A stretch of 64,000 bases of DNA from Bacteroidota bacterium (GTDB lineage: Bacteria > Bacteroidota > Ignavibacteria > Ignavibacteriales > Melioribacteraceae), in contig JAEWUC010000008.1 in NCBI GenBank assembly GCA_023397505.1, positions 248,001 to 312,000 on the forward strand, read 5' to 3'. Below the pieces are notes generated by a model that was not told the origin of the DNA, ran no database searches, and was given only the letters and a program-made list of their open reading frames with translations. Positions 37,453 through 46,489 of this stretch are shown in pieces. Position numbers and translations under genes: made by a program. Each line of letters begins with the position of its first letter. Within the stretch, counting starts at the first letter, position 1.

Positions 37453-38823
37453 TTACCTATCTAAAACTGCTTTTTGATGTTCGTACTCAGATTGAATTTC
37501 CTCTGCGTGTTCCGGACCGTGTTGAATTTTTTCGTTAAGAAGATAAAGGAATAATACGAATAGTAGAGAATAAATCACCGCGAAAAGGATTAATGAAAAT
37601 AGAACTTGTTCCGCGTTAACAGCTTTTGAAAGTGCTTCGGATGTTCGTAAAAGTCCGTAAACAATCCACGGTTGTCTTCCTACTTCCGCAGATATCCAGC
37701 CGATTTGATTTGCAATTTGAGGACCAAGTACCGAGAAAACAAAAATCCACAACAGCCATTTCTTATCAAAAATATTTTTGCGCCATAAGAAAAATATTCC
37801 GATAACACTTAAAGCTATTAAACCGAATCCTATCGCGACCATTAAGTGGTACGATTGAAACACAATATTTACCGGCGGGCGGTCTTCAGGTCTGAAAGCG
37901 TTTAATCCGGTAACGGGTTTTTGCGAATCACCGTAAATTAAGTAACTGAGCATCCCGGGAATTTTCAAACCAAAGTTCACTTCTTGTTTTTCATCATTAA
38001 CCCAGCCGAATAAATACAAATCACCGGCAGCAGACGAATCGTAATGTGCTTCGAATGCGGCAAGTTTTGCCGGTTGTGTTTCACTTATTCCTACAGCGCT
38101 TTGGTGACCCGTGAACAATTGAAACAATGATGCAAATAGTGCAAAGCCAAGTGCAATTTTAAAAGATGATTTTGCAAACTCGACGTGCTTGTTTTTTATA
38201 AGATAAAATGCGCTTACGCTTAAAACCAAAAACGCACCGGCAAGCCATGCGCCTGATAAAACGTGTGATAATCTTTCAACGGATGATGGATTAAAAACCA
38301 TAGACCAAAAGTCTGTGATTTCTGCACGGGTATTAATTCCTTCGCCAACTATATGATAGCCTGCGGGAGTCTGTTGCCATGAGTTTGCAACAACAATCCA
38401 AACTGCGCTTAGCATAGAGCCGAATGAAACCATGATTGTTGAAAGAAAATGTATTTTGGGTGATACTTTGTTCCATCCGAAAACTAAAACAGCAAGAAAA
38501 CCGGATTCTAGGAAGAATGCAAAAATTCCTTCAGCGGCAAGCGCGCTGCCGAAAACATCGCCGACAAATCTTGAGTACGTTGCCCAGTTTGTTCCGAATT
38601 CAAATTCCATTACAATTCCCGTAGCAACGCCCATCGCAAAAGTTAATGCGAAAATCTTAACCCAGAATTTTGTCATGCGCTCGTATAATTTATTTTTTGT
38701 TTTTAGATACATCCCTTCCATTATAACAAGCAAAACTCCAAGTCCGATACTTAACGGCGGATAGATGTAATGAAAAGCAATTGTGAATGCGAATTGAATG
38801 CGCGAAAGAATTTCAACGTCCAT
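37453..38823 (-). CDS. cydA: Cytochrome bd ubiquinol oxidase subunit I
   Basis: 456 residues from ATG 38823 (MDVEILSRIQFAFTIAFHYI); the longer frame begins at a TTG and is unlikely. The first haem-ligand His is in FHYIYPP and another in RLSHVLSGAW. The GRQPW motif is present in VGRQPWIVYGLLRTSEA. It is shorter than the E. coli protein (522), mainly from a shorter C-terminal half of the quinol loop. It is the first gene of cydAB, which gives the organism a high-affinity oxidase. Confidence 0.95.
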   Translation of the reverse strand: MDVEILSRIQFAFTIAFHYIYPPLSIGLGVLLVIMEGMYLKTKNKLYERMTKFWVKIFALTFAMGVATGIVMEFEFGTNWATYSRFVGDVFGSALAAEGIFAFFLESGFLAVLVFGWNKVSPKIHFLSTIMVSFGSMLSAVWIVVANSWQQTPAGYHIVGEGINTRAEITDFWSMVFNPSSVERLSHVLSGAWLAGAFLVLSVSAFYLIKNKHVEFAKSSFKIALGFALFASLFQLFTGHQSAVGISETQPAKLAAFEAHYDSSAAGDLYLFGWVNDEKQEVNFGLKIPGMLSYLIYGDSQKPVTGLNAFRPEDRPPVNIVFQSYHLMVAIGFGLIALSVIGIFFLWRKNIFDKKWLLWIFVFSVLGPQIANQIGWISAEVGRQPWIVYGLLRTSEALSKAVNAEQVLFSLILFAVIYSLLFVLFLYLLNEKIQHGPEHAEEIQSEYEHQKAVLDR

Positions 38824-38900
38824 GATGAAGTCCAACCTTGTTAATAAGTAGCTAAACAAACTTATAAAATAGATTTTAAAGATGCGGGGATTTTAGATAC

Positions 38901-38930
38901 ACCCTGAAGGTCTTTACCGACCCTCAGGGT
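38901..38930. repeat. Palindromic hairpin between valS and cydA
   Basis: Arms ACCCTGA (38901-38907) and TCAGGGT (38924-38930) plus inner GGTC/GACC pairing with one A-C mismatch and a six-base loop. No T-run follows on either strand, so it looks more like a REP-type intergenic palindrome than a terminator. Confidence 0.55.
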
Positions 38931-38944
38931 TGAATGAAAAGGTA

Positions 38945-41566
38945 TTAGTTTAAATCCGCAAGTATGCTTTTAAATTTTTCAATTGCTTTTTCCCAGTCGT
39001 TCATTTTTATGCGTTCGCGTTCTATAACATCTGCGGGTGCTTTCGCAACAAAACTTTCATTCGATAATTTTTTTCTTACTGATTCAAGCGAAGCGGAGAG
39101 CCGAGTCATTTCTTTTTCAATTCTTGCTCTTTCAACCTCCAGATCTATTAGTCCTTCAAGAGGAATGAAAATATCGCAGCCCTTTACAACTGCCGATGCA
39201 CTTGCTTTAGGTTTGTTCATATTTGCATCAACGGTCAATTCATCAATCTTAACAAGAGATTTGATATACTTGCTTTGTTCTGATGTTAGCTGGTCGGACT
39301 TCAAAAATACATTTATTGTTTTTGAAGGCGGCAGGTTCATTTCGCCACGTATGTTCCTAATAGCGGTAACAACTTCTTGAACAAAGAAAATTTCGCTTTC
39401 AGATTTTTCATCGACAAAAGAAGCGTTGAATTCCGGGAATTGAGCAACCGAAATGCTTTCGCCGGGTTTTCTTTCATCGAACAGCTGCCAGATTTCTTCT
39501 GATATAAAAGGCATAAAAGGATGAACCAACTTTAACATCTCCGCGAATAAAATAATTGCGCGGGTGAGAACTGCCGATTTTTCCTCTTCGCTTCCCTGGT
39601 ACATTCTCTGCTTTGAAAGTTCGATGTACCAATCGCAGAAATCATTCCATACATAACTGTAAACAATTTTTGATGCGGCGTTAACTTCGAACCGATCTAA
39701 TGCTTCGCTGAATTCTTTTATTGTTTTGTTGAAACGCGATTCAATCCACTTGTCGGTAAAATCTTTGTGCTTATCAACGAGCGAATGATCGAGTTTAATG
39801 TTTTGTGCATTCATTAAAAGGAAACGCCCGGCATTCCACATTTTATTTGCAAAGTTTCTCCCGATTTCAACCATCTCATCGCTGAAGTGAACATCCTGCC
39901 CGAGCGGTGCAATGTACGTCATTGTAAAACGCAAAGCGTCGGCGCCGTGTTCGGAAATTAAATCAAGCGGGTCGGGCGAATTACCGAGCGACTTGCTCAT
40001 CTTTCTTCCTTGTTTATCACGAACGAGAGAAGTGAAGTAAACATCTTTGAATGGAATCTCGTTCATGAAATGCATTCCGGCAATTATCATGCGTGCAACC
40101 CAGAAGAAAATTATATCGGGTGCTGTTACAAGAAGATCGGTCGGGTAATAATATTTTTGATCGCGTTCGTTTGTAAAAACATCCTGTGCCCAAAGCCAGC
40201 TTGATGCCCAAGTATCAAGCACGTCGTCTTCCTGGTGCCAGTTTTCAATATCCTTCGGCGGTTCAACTTCACAATAAATTTCTTGAGTTTCATTATGATA
40301 CCAAACGGGAATCCTGTGACCCCACCACAACTGCCGCGAAATACACCAGTCCTGGATGTTGCCCATCCAGTGCTCGTAAGTTTTGGTCCAATGTTCAGGA
40401 TGAAATTTTACTTTACCTTCGAGAACTACTTTGAGTGCCGGTTTAACAAGCTCGTTCATCGCCATGAACCATTGTTCCGAAAGATATGGTTCTATAGGAA
40501 CGTTGCCGCGCTGCGAATAACCAACTTTGTTTGTATAGTTTTCTATCTTGTAAAGTAAACCTAGTTCATCCATACGAGCCACAATTTTCTCGCGTACGTC
40601 GTAGCGGTCGAGATTTCTGAATTCCGGTGGAACATTGCCGTTTGTAGTAGCGTCTTCGTTAAAAATATTAATGAATTCAAGATTGTGACGCTGACCCATT
40701 TCGTAGTCGTTTGTATCGTGTGCGGGCGTAACTTTTACTGCGCCCGTTCCAAATTCCTTATCAACATAATCGTCGGTAAATACCGGGATTTCTCTTCCTA
40801 CAATCGGAAGACTGATTTTTTTGCCGATCAAATGTTTATAGCGTTCGTCATCGGGATTGACTGCAATGCCGGTATCGCCGAGCATTGTTTCCGGGCGGGT
40901 TGTTGCAACAATCACAAATTCATTCGAATCTTTAACGGGATATTTGAAATACCAAAGTTTGCCTTGAATTTCCTTGTAATAAACTTCCTCATCGGAGATC
41001 GCGGATTTAGATGCGGGATCCCAATTCACCATTCTATATCCGCGGTAAATTAATCCCTCTTTGTAAAGTTTTACAAACGCTTTGATTACTTTTTTGTAAT
41101 AATGATCGTCCATCGTAAAGCGTTCGCGCTGCCAATCGCAGCTAACGCCGAGTTTGCGTAACTGCTGGAAAATTATACCGCCGTATTTTTCTTTCCATTC
41201 GTAGCAGTATTTTAAAAATTCCTCGCGCGATATTTCATCTTTTGTAATATGCTTTTCTTTCAACATTGCAACTACTTTTGCTTCGGTGGCAATTGACGCA
41301 TGATCGATGCCCGGCACCCAGCACGAGTTGAATCCTTTCATGCGTTTGTAGCGGATATAAATATCCTGCAGAGTGTTGTTTAAAATGTGACCGATATGCA
41401 AAATGCCTGTTATGTTCGGCGGGGGAATTACAATTGTATATGATTTTTTAGTTTCGTCAACCTCTGAATGATAAAGATTATGATCGTACCAGTACTTGTA
41501 CCACTTGTCTTCAACGTCTTTTGGATTATACGCTTTCGGGATGTCTTCAAGATTTTTGGGATGCAT
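38945..41566 (-). CDS. valS: Valine--tRNA ligase
   Basis: 873 residues, complete. The class I motifs are HIGH (in ILHIGHILNN, about 56-59) and KMSKS (in GRKMSKSLGNSPDP). WVPGIDHASIATEAKV and the editing-domain TTRPETMLGDTGIAVNP are typical of ValRS. The C-terminal coiled-coil arm is present (LEVERARIEKEMTRLSASLE). It charges tRNA-Val with valine and edits threonine. ATG 41566. Confidence 0.97.
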   Translation of the reverse strand: MHPKNLEDIPKAYNPKDVEDKWYKYWYDHNLYHSEVDETKKSYTIVIPPPNITGILHIGHILNNTLQDIYIRYKRMKGFNSCWVPGIDHASIATEAKVVAMLKEKHITKDEISREEFLKYCYEWKEKYGGIIFQQLRKLGVSCDWQRERFTMDDHYYKKVIKAFVKLYKEGLIYRGYRMVNWDPASKSAISDEEVYYKEIQGKLWYFKYPVKDSNEFVIVATTRPETMLGDTGIAVNPDDERYKHLIGKKISLPIVGREIPVFTDDYVDKEFGTGAVKVTPAHDTNDYEMGQRHNLEFINIFNEDATTNGNVPPEFRNLDRYDVREKIVARMDELGLLYKIENYTNKVGYSQRGNVPIEPYLSEQWFMAMNELVKPALKVVLEGKVKFHPEHWTKTYEHWMGNIQDWCISRQLWWGHRIPVWYHNETQEIYCEVEPPKDIENWHQEDDVLDTWASSWLWAQDVFTNERDQKYYYPTDLLVTAPDIIFFWVARMIIAGMHFMNEIPFKDVYFTSLVRDKQGRKMSKSLGNSPDPLDLISEHGADALRFTMTYIAPLGQDVHFSDEMVEIGRNFANKMWNAGRFLLMNAQNIKLDHSLVDKHKDFTDKWIESRFNKTIKEFSEALDRFEVNAASKIVYSYVWNDFCDWYIELSKQRMYQGSEEEKSAVLTRAIILFAEMLKLVHPFMPFISEEIWQLFDERKPGESISVAQFPEFNASFVDEKSESEIFFVQEVVTAIRNIRGEMNLPPSKTINVFLKSDQLTSEQSKYIKSLVKIDELTVDANMNKPKASASAVVKGCDIFIPLEGLIDLEVERARIEKEMTRLSASLESVRKKLSNESFVAKAPADVIERERIKMNDWEKAIEKFKSILADLN

Positions 41567-41758
41567 TTAGTTCTCTAAAATTATTTCAATAATGGTAGTA
41601 AATATAAATAATTTCGGGGGAACGCATAAGTAAGATTCGGGATGCTTGTTACTTGATTAAAAAAATCAGTGTTTAGTTATTAAATTTTGGCAATGTTGCG
41701 ATAAATCAAAAGAATTACGAAGTTAAATATGAAGTAAATATGTTTTTGGTATATAATT

Positions 41759-42571
41759 ATGAAAAAAATGTTATTAACAATACTATTTGTAGCTGGTATA
41801 GTAGTGGCTGCCAAAGATACAACATCAATAAAACTACAAGATACTTTAATAACCAAAACTGTGGATAGTAGTAGTTTTTTTGACTACAACTTTTGGCAAA
41901 CATTAATATCTGTATCGATAGGTAGTATCCTAACTTTATTAGGTGTTTATTTTTCCAATAAACACCAGAAAAAACTTTCTGAGGAACAGATTAAGCACCA
42001 ATTAAGAGTTTCTCAGGCCGATATAGATGTAGCAAGTAAAAGAAAATTAATTGAAGATTTAATAAGTATCTGTCGAATAATTTCTTCCTCGGTATATAGT
42101 TTAATTAGTATGAAAATTTCGCAATTATCAGAAATTGTTAATCTCAATAATGATTTTGAAACTATTAATACGGGGACAAGTAGTAAGGAACCAAACATCC
42201 AAGAAGTAAAAAACAGACTGTATTTTCAATATATTAGTAAACATGAAAATCTATTTTCTGACATGTTTGTTTTGCACAGAGAACTCTATGCCAATATGAA
42301 TATTACTCAATTATATATACCAAAATCTCACCCGAATTATATCGAAATAAAGGATTTGGCAAAAAAATTACTAGATAGTTTTGATGAGATGGTCAAGTTT
42401 GGTTTTGATGTAAAATTACAAGAATTAAAACTACCCACAGATTATGAAGTTGCTTCTAAAAACTTAGATGCATCAAAAAATGATTTAATAAATAAAATAG
42501 AAATGATAATAAATGATGAAAATGAAATTATTAATGAAGTGTTAATAAAAAAAGCGGGCCAAAGTTGTTGA
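41759..42571 (+). CDS. Hypothetical membrane-anchored protein, orphan
   Basis: 270 residues, clearly more AT-rich than the flanking housekeeping genes. It has a signal-like N-terminal segment (MLLTILFVAGIVVAA), then a single membrane helix at about 47-65 (WQTLISVSIGSILTLLGVYF). A helical, charged cytoplasmic part of about 200 residues follows (KHQKKLSEEQIKHQLRVSQADIDVASKRKL). I recognise no family. The layout of one helix plus a long helical tail is seen in some phage-defence and signalling accessory proteins, but nothing supports that here. It is inserted between valS and proB. Confidence 0.65.
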   Translation: MKKMLLTILFVAGIVVAAKDTTSIKLQDTLITKTVDSSSFFDYNFWQTLISVSIGSILTLLGVYFSNKHQKKLSEEQIKHQLRVSQADIDVASKRKLIEDLISICRIISSSVYSLISMKISQLSEIVNLNNDFETINTGTSSKEPNIQEVKNRLYFQYISKHENLFSDMFVLHRELYANMNITQLYIPKSHPNYIEIKDLAKKLLDSFDEMVKFGFDVKLQELKLPTDYEVASKNLDASKNDLINKIEMIINDENEIINEVLIKKAGQSC

Positions 42572-42705
42572 TAGATAAAAAATTTCATGATTACTTTTTA
42601 TTTATCTTGTCGTTGCAGTTTAACAACTTGCGATTTGTATTTACAGATAATAAAAATAGATATGATGTTTTACCTACGGCTTATGTTATTAGCAAAAAGA
42701 ATTAT

Positions 42706-42731
42706 TTACTCCAGCATAAATGCCGGAGTAA
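42706..42731 (+). repeat. Hairpin downstream of the orphan membrane gene
   Basis: Arms TTACTCC (42706-42712) and GGAGTAA (42725-42731), with inner GCAT/ATGC pairing and one mismatch. It lacks a T-run. It may be a transcript-end or REP-like structure. Confidence 0.4.
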
Positions 42732-42804
42732 TATTGAAAACTTTAATTCACACAACAGGTAGTTATATATAAATATTATCCATTCTTCATTCTGAAGTCA
42801 TTCT

Positions 42805-42830
42805 TTTGAGCAATACGCTCAAATTGTTTA
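42805..42830 (+). terminator. Possible terminator upstream of proB
   Basis: Seven-base stem TTTGAGC/GCTCAAA with an AATAC loop (42805-42823), followed by the T-rich TTGTTTATCTTT. It lies 49 bases before the proB start, so it could instead be a leader structure of proB. The stem is weak and A/T-rich at its base. Confidence 0.35.
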
Positions 42831-42871
42831 TCTTTAATCCCACTTTTACCAATCAACCGGATTTTCAAAAG

Positions 42872-44008
42872 ATGGAAGGAATATCAATACGGCAATGGCG
42901 CCGTGCGGTAATTAAAGTCGGCAGTGCATTAATTGCGCCGGGCGGACAAATGATAAGCGCTAAACACATGCTTCCTATTGCCTCGTTTATAACCGAATCG
43001 AGAAGCCAGGGCAAAGAAATTATTTTGGTTTCGTCCGGAGCCGTGGCTGCGGGTTTATCAACCCAACCGCAGATGCAGAAACGAACATCCCGTTCAATAC
43101 CGGAAAAACAAGCACTCGCCGCTATCGGTCAGACATTATTAATGGCAAGCTGGAGCCGCTTTTTCGATTTCCCGTGCTCGCAGATTCTACTTACATACGA
43201 AGACATTCACGACCGTAAAAAGTTTGTTAACGCAAAAAACACGATTCACAATTTGCTCGAGTTCGGCACATTACCTATTGTAAATGAAAACGATACCGTG
43301 GCTATAGAAGAATTGAAAGTAGGCGACAACGATAATCTTGCAGCTTATGTTGCAATGCTTGCGGAAGCGGATCTTTTAATTATTTGTACCGATATTGACG
43401 GTTTGTATGAAGCCGATCCGCGTAGGAATAAAAACGTAAAACTCATTCCCATAGTTGAAAAAGTTGATAAAAATATTTATTCACTCGCTCAAGATTCGAT
43501 AAACCCGATTGCAACCGGCGGAATGAAAACAAAAATTGAAGCGGCGCATAAAGCAACCGTACGCGGTATCGATACAGTTATCTTAAATAGCACTAAAAAA
43601 GAAGTTCTCGATAATTTACTTTTTGGAAAACTAAAAGGTACAATATTTAAAAAATCATCAAACCCGATGACGGCAAAAAAGCATTGGATATTACACACAA
43701 AAACAAACGGCGGCAAAATACTTGTTGATGAAGGCGCCGCAAAAGCTGTGTGTCAAAGAGGCGCTTCTCTTCTGCCCTCTGGTATTACAGCCCTTGAAAA
43801 TGATTTTAAGAAAGGCGAAACAGTCGAGATATTTATCAAAGAAATGAAAACAATGAAAATAATAGCAAAGGGAATAACGCGTTATAATTCAAACGACATA
43901 AAAAAAATAATCGGTAAAAAGAGTTCTGAGATTTCTTCAATACTCGGATATGAAATTAAACAAGAAGTAATCCACCGCGATGAACTTGTTTTAATTTCGG
44001 ATTTATGA
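42872..44008 (+). CDS. proB: Glutamate 5-kinase
   Basis: About 378 residues from ATG 42872; the longer frame starts with TTG inside a hairpin. The amino-acid-kinase domain shows RRAVIKVGSALI, VSSGAVAAG and the VNENDTVA and GDNDNLAA motifs. Its C-terminal third is a PUA domain (GKILVDEGAAKAVCQRGASLLPSG). It phosphorylates glutamate, the first step of proline synthesis, and is usually feedback-inhibited by proline. proA follows immediately. Confidence 0.95.
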   Translation: MEGISIRQWRRAVIKVGSALIAPGGQMISAKHMLPIASFITESRSQGKEIILVSSGAVAAGLSTQPQMQKRTSRSIPEKQALAAIGQTLLMASWSRFFDFPCSQILLTYEDIHDRKKFVNAKNTIHNLLEFGTLPIVNENDTVAIEELKVGDNDNLAAYVAMLAEADLLIICTDIDGLYEADPRRNKNVKLIPIVEKVDKNIYSLAQDSINPIATGGMKTKIEAAHKATVRGIDTVILNSTKKEVLDNLLFGKLKGTIFKKSSNPMTAKKHWILHTKTNGGKILVDEGAAKAVCQRGASLLPSGITALENDFKKGETVEIFIKEMKTMKIIAKGITRYNSNDIKKIIGKKSSEISSILGYEIKQEVIHRDELVLISDL

Positions 44009-44019
44009 AAGGAATAATG

Positions 44020-45276
44020 ATGAAAAACGATTTAATTGAATTGGCAAAACAAAGCCGTATTGCGGCAAATAAACTTGCGCGTTTATCAACGAGAAAAAAG
44101 AACGAATTGCTTTTATCTATGGCAGAAGCCCTTCGCAAAGATGCAGCAGAAATTTTAAAAGCCAATGAAATTGATATTCAAAGCGGTCGTGAGAAAAAAT
44201 TATCGGATGCTATGCTTGACAGATTGTTGCTCACAAATGAAAGAATAGAAAACATGGCTAAAGCACTGGAAGAAGTTGTGAATCTTCCCGACCCGGTCGG
44301 ATTGATGAGCGATTTTAATATTCGTCCAAACGGTCTGCAAGTCGCAAGAATGAGCATTCCCCTTGGTGTTATCGCCATTATTTACGAAGCCCGTCCTAAT
44401 GTAACATCGGATGCCGCGGGTTTGTGTTTGAAAAGCGGCAACGCTGTAATATTGCGCGGCGGTTCGGAAGCATTTAATTCAAACATTGCGGTTGTCGAAG
44501 CTCTTCACAAAGGAATAGAAAAGTGCGGAATTGATAAATCGATTATTACTTTCATGCCGACAACGGATAGAAACGCGATGCTCGAATTGTTAAAATTAGA
44601 TGAATACATCGATCTTGTAATTCCACGCGGCGGAGAAGGATTAATTAGATTTGTTGCCGAGAACAGCCGCATACCGGTAATAAAACATTACAAAGGCGTT
44701 TGTCATCTTTATGTTGATAAAGATGCGGATGTTGAAACAGCGATCAATCTTTTAATTGACGGAAAGACATCGCGTCCCGGTGTCTGCAATGCTCTTGAAA
44801 CTATGCTTGTTCATAAAGACATTGCAAATAATTTTTTACCGAAAGCATTCGAAGCAATGAAAAAGAAAAATGTTGAAATACGGGGATGTGAAAAAACGAA
44901 ATCAATTCTGCCCGGCGTTACTTCCGCCAACGAAGAAGATTTCGGCTGCGAATTTTTATCATTAATAATCGCATCAAAAGTTGTTGAAAATTATGACGAA
45001 GCAATCGAACACATTGAAAAATACGGCTCAAACCATACTGAAGTAATTGTTACTAATAATTTGCAGACGAGCCAAAAATTCATACGAGATATTAATTCAT
45101 CGTCGGTTATGGTAAACGCATCATCAAGATTTGCAGACGGCGGCGAAATGGGTTTGGGTGCCGAAATAGGAATATCAACAACAAAACTACATGCGTACGG
45201 ACCAATGGGGCTTGACGCTTTAACCACGAAAAAATTTGTTGTGCTTGGCGAAGGACAAACACGGCATAAAATATAA
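44020..45276 (+). CDS. proA: Glutamate-5-semialdehyde dehydrogenase
   Basis: About 418 residues. Reduces glutamyl-5-phosphate to the semialdehyde with NADPH. The catalytic Cys is in TSRPGVCNALETML, and the family start is AKQSRIAANKLARLSTRKKNELL. Of the in-frame ATGs at 44005, 44017 and 44020, the last is best spaced from AAAGGA at 44008-44013; the first would overlap the proB stop by four bases (ATGA). It completes the first two steps of proline synthesis; proC is not in the window. Confidence 0.95.
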   Translation: MKNDLIELAKQSRIAANKLARLSTRKKNELLLSMAEALRKDAAEILKANEIDIQSGREKKLSDAMLDRLLLTNERIENMAKALEEVVNLPDPVGLMSDFNIRPNGLQVARMSIPLGVIAIIYEARPNVTSDAAGLCLKSGNAVILRGGSEAFNSNIAVVEALHKGIEKCGIDKSIITFMPTTDRNAMLELLKLDEYIDLVIPRGGEGLIRFVAENSRIPVIKHYKGVCHLYVDKDADVETAINLLIDGKTSRPGVCNALETMLVHKDIANNFLPKAFEAMKKKNVEIRGCEKTKSILPGVTSANEEDFGCEFLSLIIASKVVENYDEAIEHIEKYGSNHTEVIVTNNLQTSQKFIRDINSSSVMVNASSRFADGGEMGLGAEIGISTTKLHAYGPMGLDALTTKKFVVLGEGQTRHKI

Positions 45277-45354
45277 ACTATTATCGGTCTGCAATTTCGG
45301 AAAAAATAATTTCCTGCAAAGACGCAAAACTGCCTCAATGTTTGCAAATAAAAA

Positions 45355-46485
45355 TTATGAAAGTATATATTCTGCTACTTCGGCCGCGCCATTTTTTAGA
45401 TTTGCTTTTTCTATGTTGGATTTAAACTTGCTTAAGTATCCTTTGTCGTTAAATAGTTTGTTTATAATTGCTGGAAGTTTTGAAACTTGTTTTTCAAAAA
45501 TCCCGAGTTCATTTTTTACAAGAAACTCAACATTACCTTTTTCTTGTTCCCAAAGATAACTGTTAACAATAGGCACTTTACCCATCATCAATATTTCCAT
45601 AAAAGTTGAAGCGCCGCATTTTGTAATTACAATATCTGAAATGTTGAGTAAATCGTAAACGAAATCAACATAGCCGTAAATTTTTAAATTATCGAACTTG
45701 TATTTGTTCTTTAACCGCATAGCATTGTTATACATCCTTTTATTGTTGCCGCAAACAAAAGCAATTTCAAAATCACCGCAGCAGTTTATAATGTTTTTGA
45801 GAATTGAAATGCCTTTTGGAATTCCGTCGCCTCCGCCGAGAATTAACAGAATTTTTTCTTTTTCGAACCCGAGACGTTTCTTAACGATAGCCGAATCTTC
45901 ATGAATTATTTTTGATGAGAATCTCTCCCCAAGGACAAACGGAAACACGTGTAAATATTTTTCGTCAATTCCATCGCTAATACATTTTGTTTTTAAACGA
46001 TCGCTGAATAAAATAAAATTCTGTTTCTTGTTTAAAAACCAAATCGGATGAGCCGTATAAGGATCGGTAACAAGCGTAAATACTTTTATATCAAGATTGT
46101 ATTTCTTTATGATATTGTAAATCGGTTTTACAAGAAGAAAATGCAAGATTACGATTTTATCCGGTCTCTCTTCTAAAATTTTTTTTTCGAGATATTTTTG
46201 TGTATTTATTTTTACTAGGAAAGCGCTTAATTGAGCTGCAGGTTTAAATTTATCGAAGAAATAAATTAACTCATAAATCCATTTCGCCTTGTTTTGAAGA
46301 ATGCGGTAGCCGTCAACAACAACAAAGCGGGCGAACCACCAGCTTTTTTCCAAGCCGTCGAATAAAACAACTTCTGCATAGTCCCGGTTTTTAGAAATAT
46401 AATTTGCAATTGATTTTGCCGGTGCGATGTGTCCGCCGCCGGTTTTTAAATACGTGAATAATATTTTTTGTTTTCGAGAAGTCAT
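45355..46485 (-). CDS. MGDG-synthase-like glycosyltransferase (GT28 type)
   Basis: 376 residues. The N-terminal motif TYLKTGGGHIAPAKSIANYI matches the GGGH loop of monogalactosyldiacylglycerol synthase and processive glycolipid synthases. The C-terminal donor-site motif is ITKCGASTFMEILMMGKVPIV followed by EQEKGNVEFL. Peripheral membrane enzyme that probably adds sugars to diacylglycerol or a related lipid. It follows a second GT-B-like gene by four bases, so the two work together or in sequence. Sugar and acceptor are unknown. Confidence 0.85.
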   Translation of the reverse strand: MTSRKQKILFTYLKTGGGHIAPAKSIANYISKNRDYAEVVLFDGLEKSWWFARFVVVDGYRILQNKAKWIYELIYFFDKFKPAAQLSAFLVKINTQKYLEKKILEERPDKIVILHFLLVKPIYNIIKKYNLDIKVFTLVTDPYTAHPIWFLNKKQNFILFSDRLKTKCISDGIDEKYLHVFPFVLGERFSSKIIHEDSAIVKKRLGFEKEKILLILGGGDGIPKGISILKNIINCCGDFEIAFVCGNNKRMYNNAMRLKNKYKFDNLKIYGYVDFVYDLLNISDIVITKCGASTFMEILMMGKVPIVNSYLWEQEKGNVEFLVKNELGIFEKQVSKLPAIINKLFNDKGYLSKFKSNIEKANLKNGAAEVAEYILS

Positions 46486-46489
46486 AGAA

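Larger units (their letters stand above)
42572..42871. other. Non-coding 300-base gap before proB
   Basis: It contains two hairpins, each entered separately (42706 and 42805). The short open frames here (up to 65 codons) start inside the preceding gene or lack any ribosome site. No riboswitch, T-box or operator was recognised. Confidence 0.5.

Noticed and set aside
38901..38930. Hairpin as rho-independent terminator of valS
   Set aside because: No T-run follows on the minus strand; entered as a repeat instead.
42565..42762. 65-codon plus-strand frame after the orphan membrane gene
   Set aside because: It begins inside the previous gene, lacks a ribosome site and has a composition like random AT-rich sequence.
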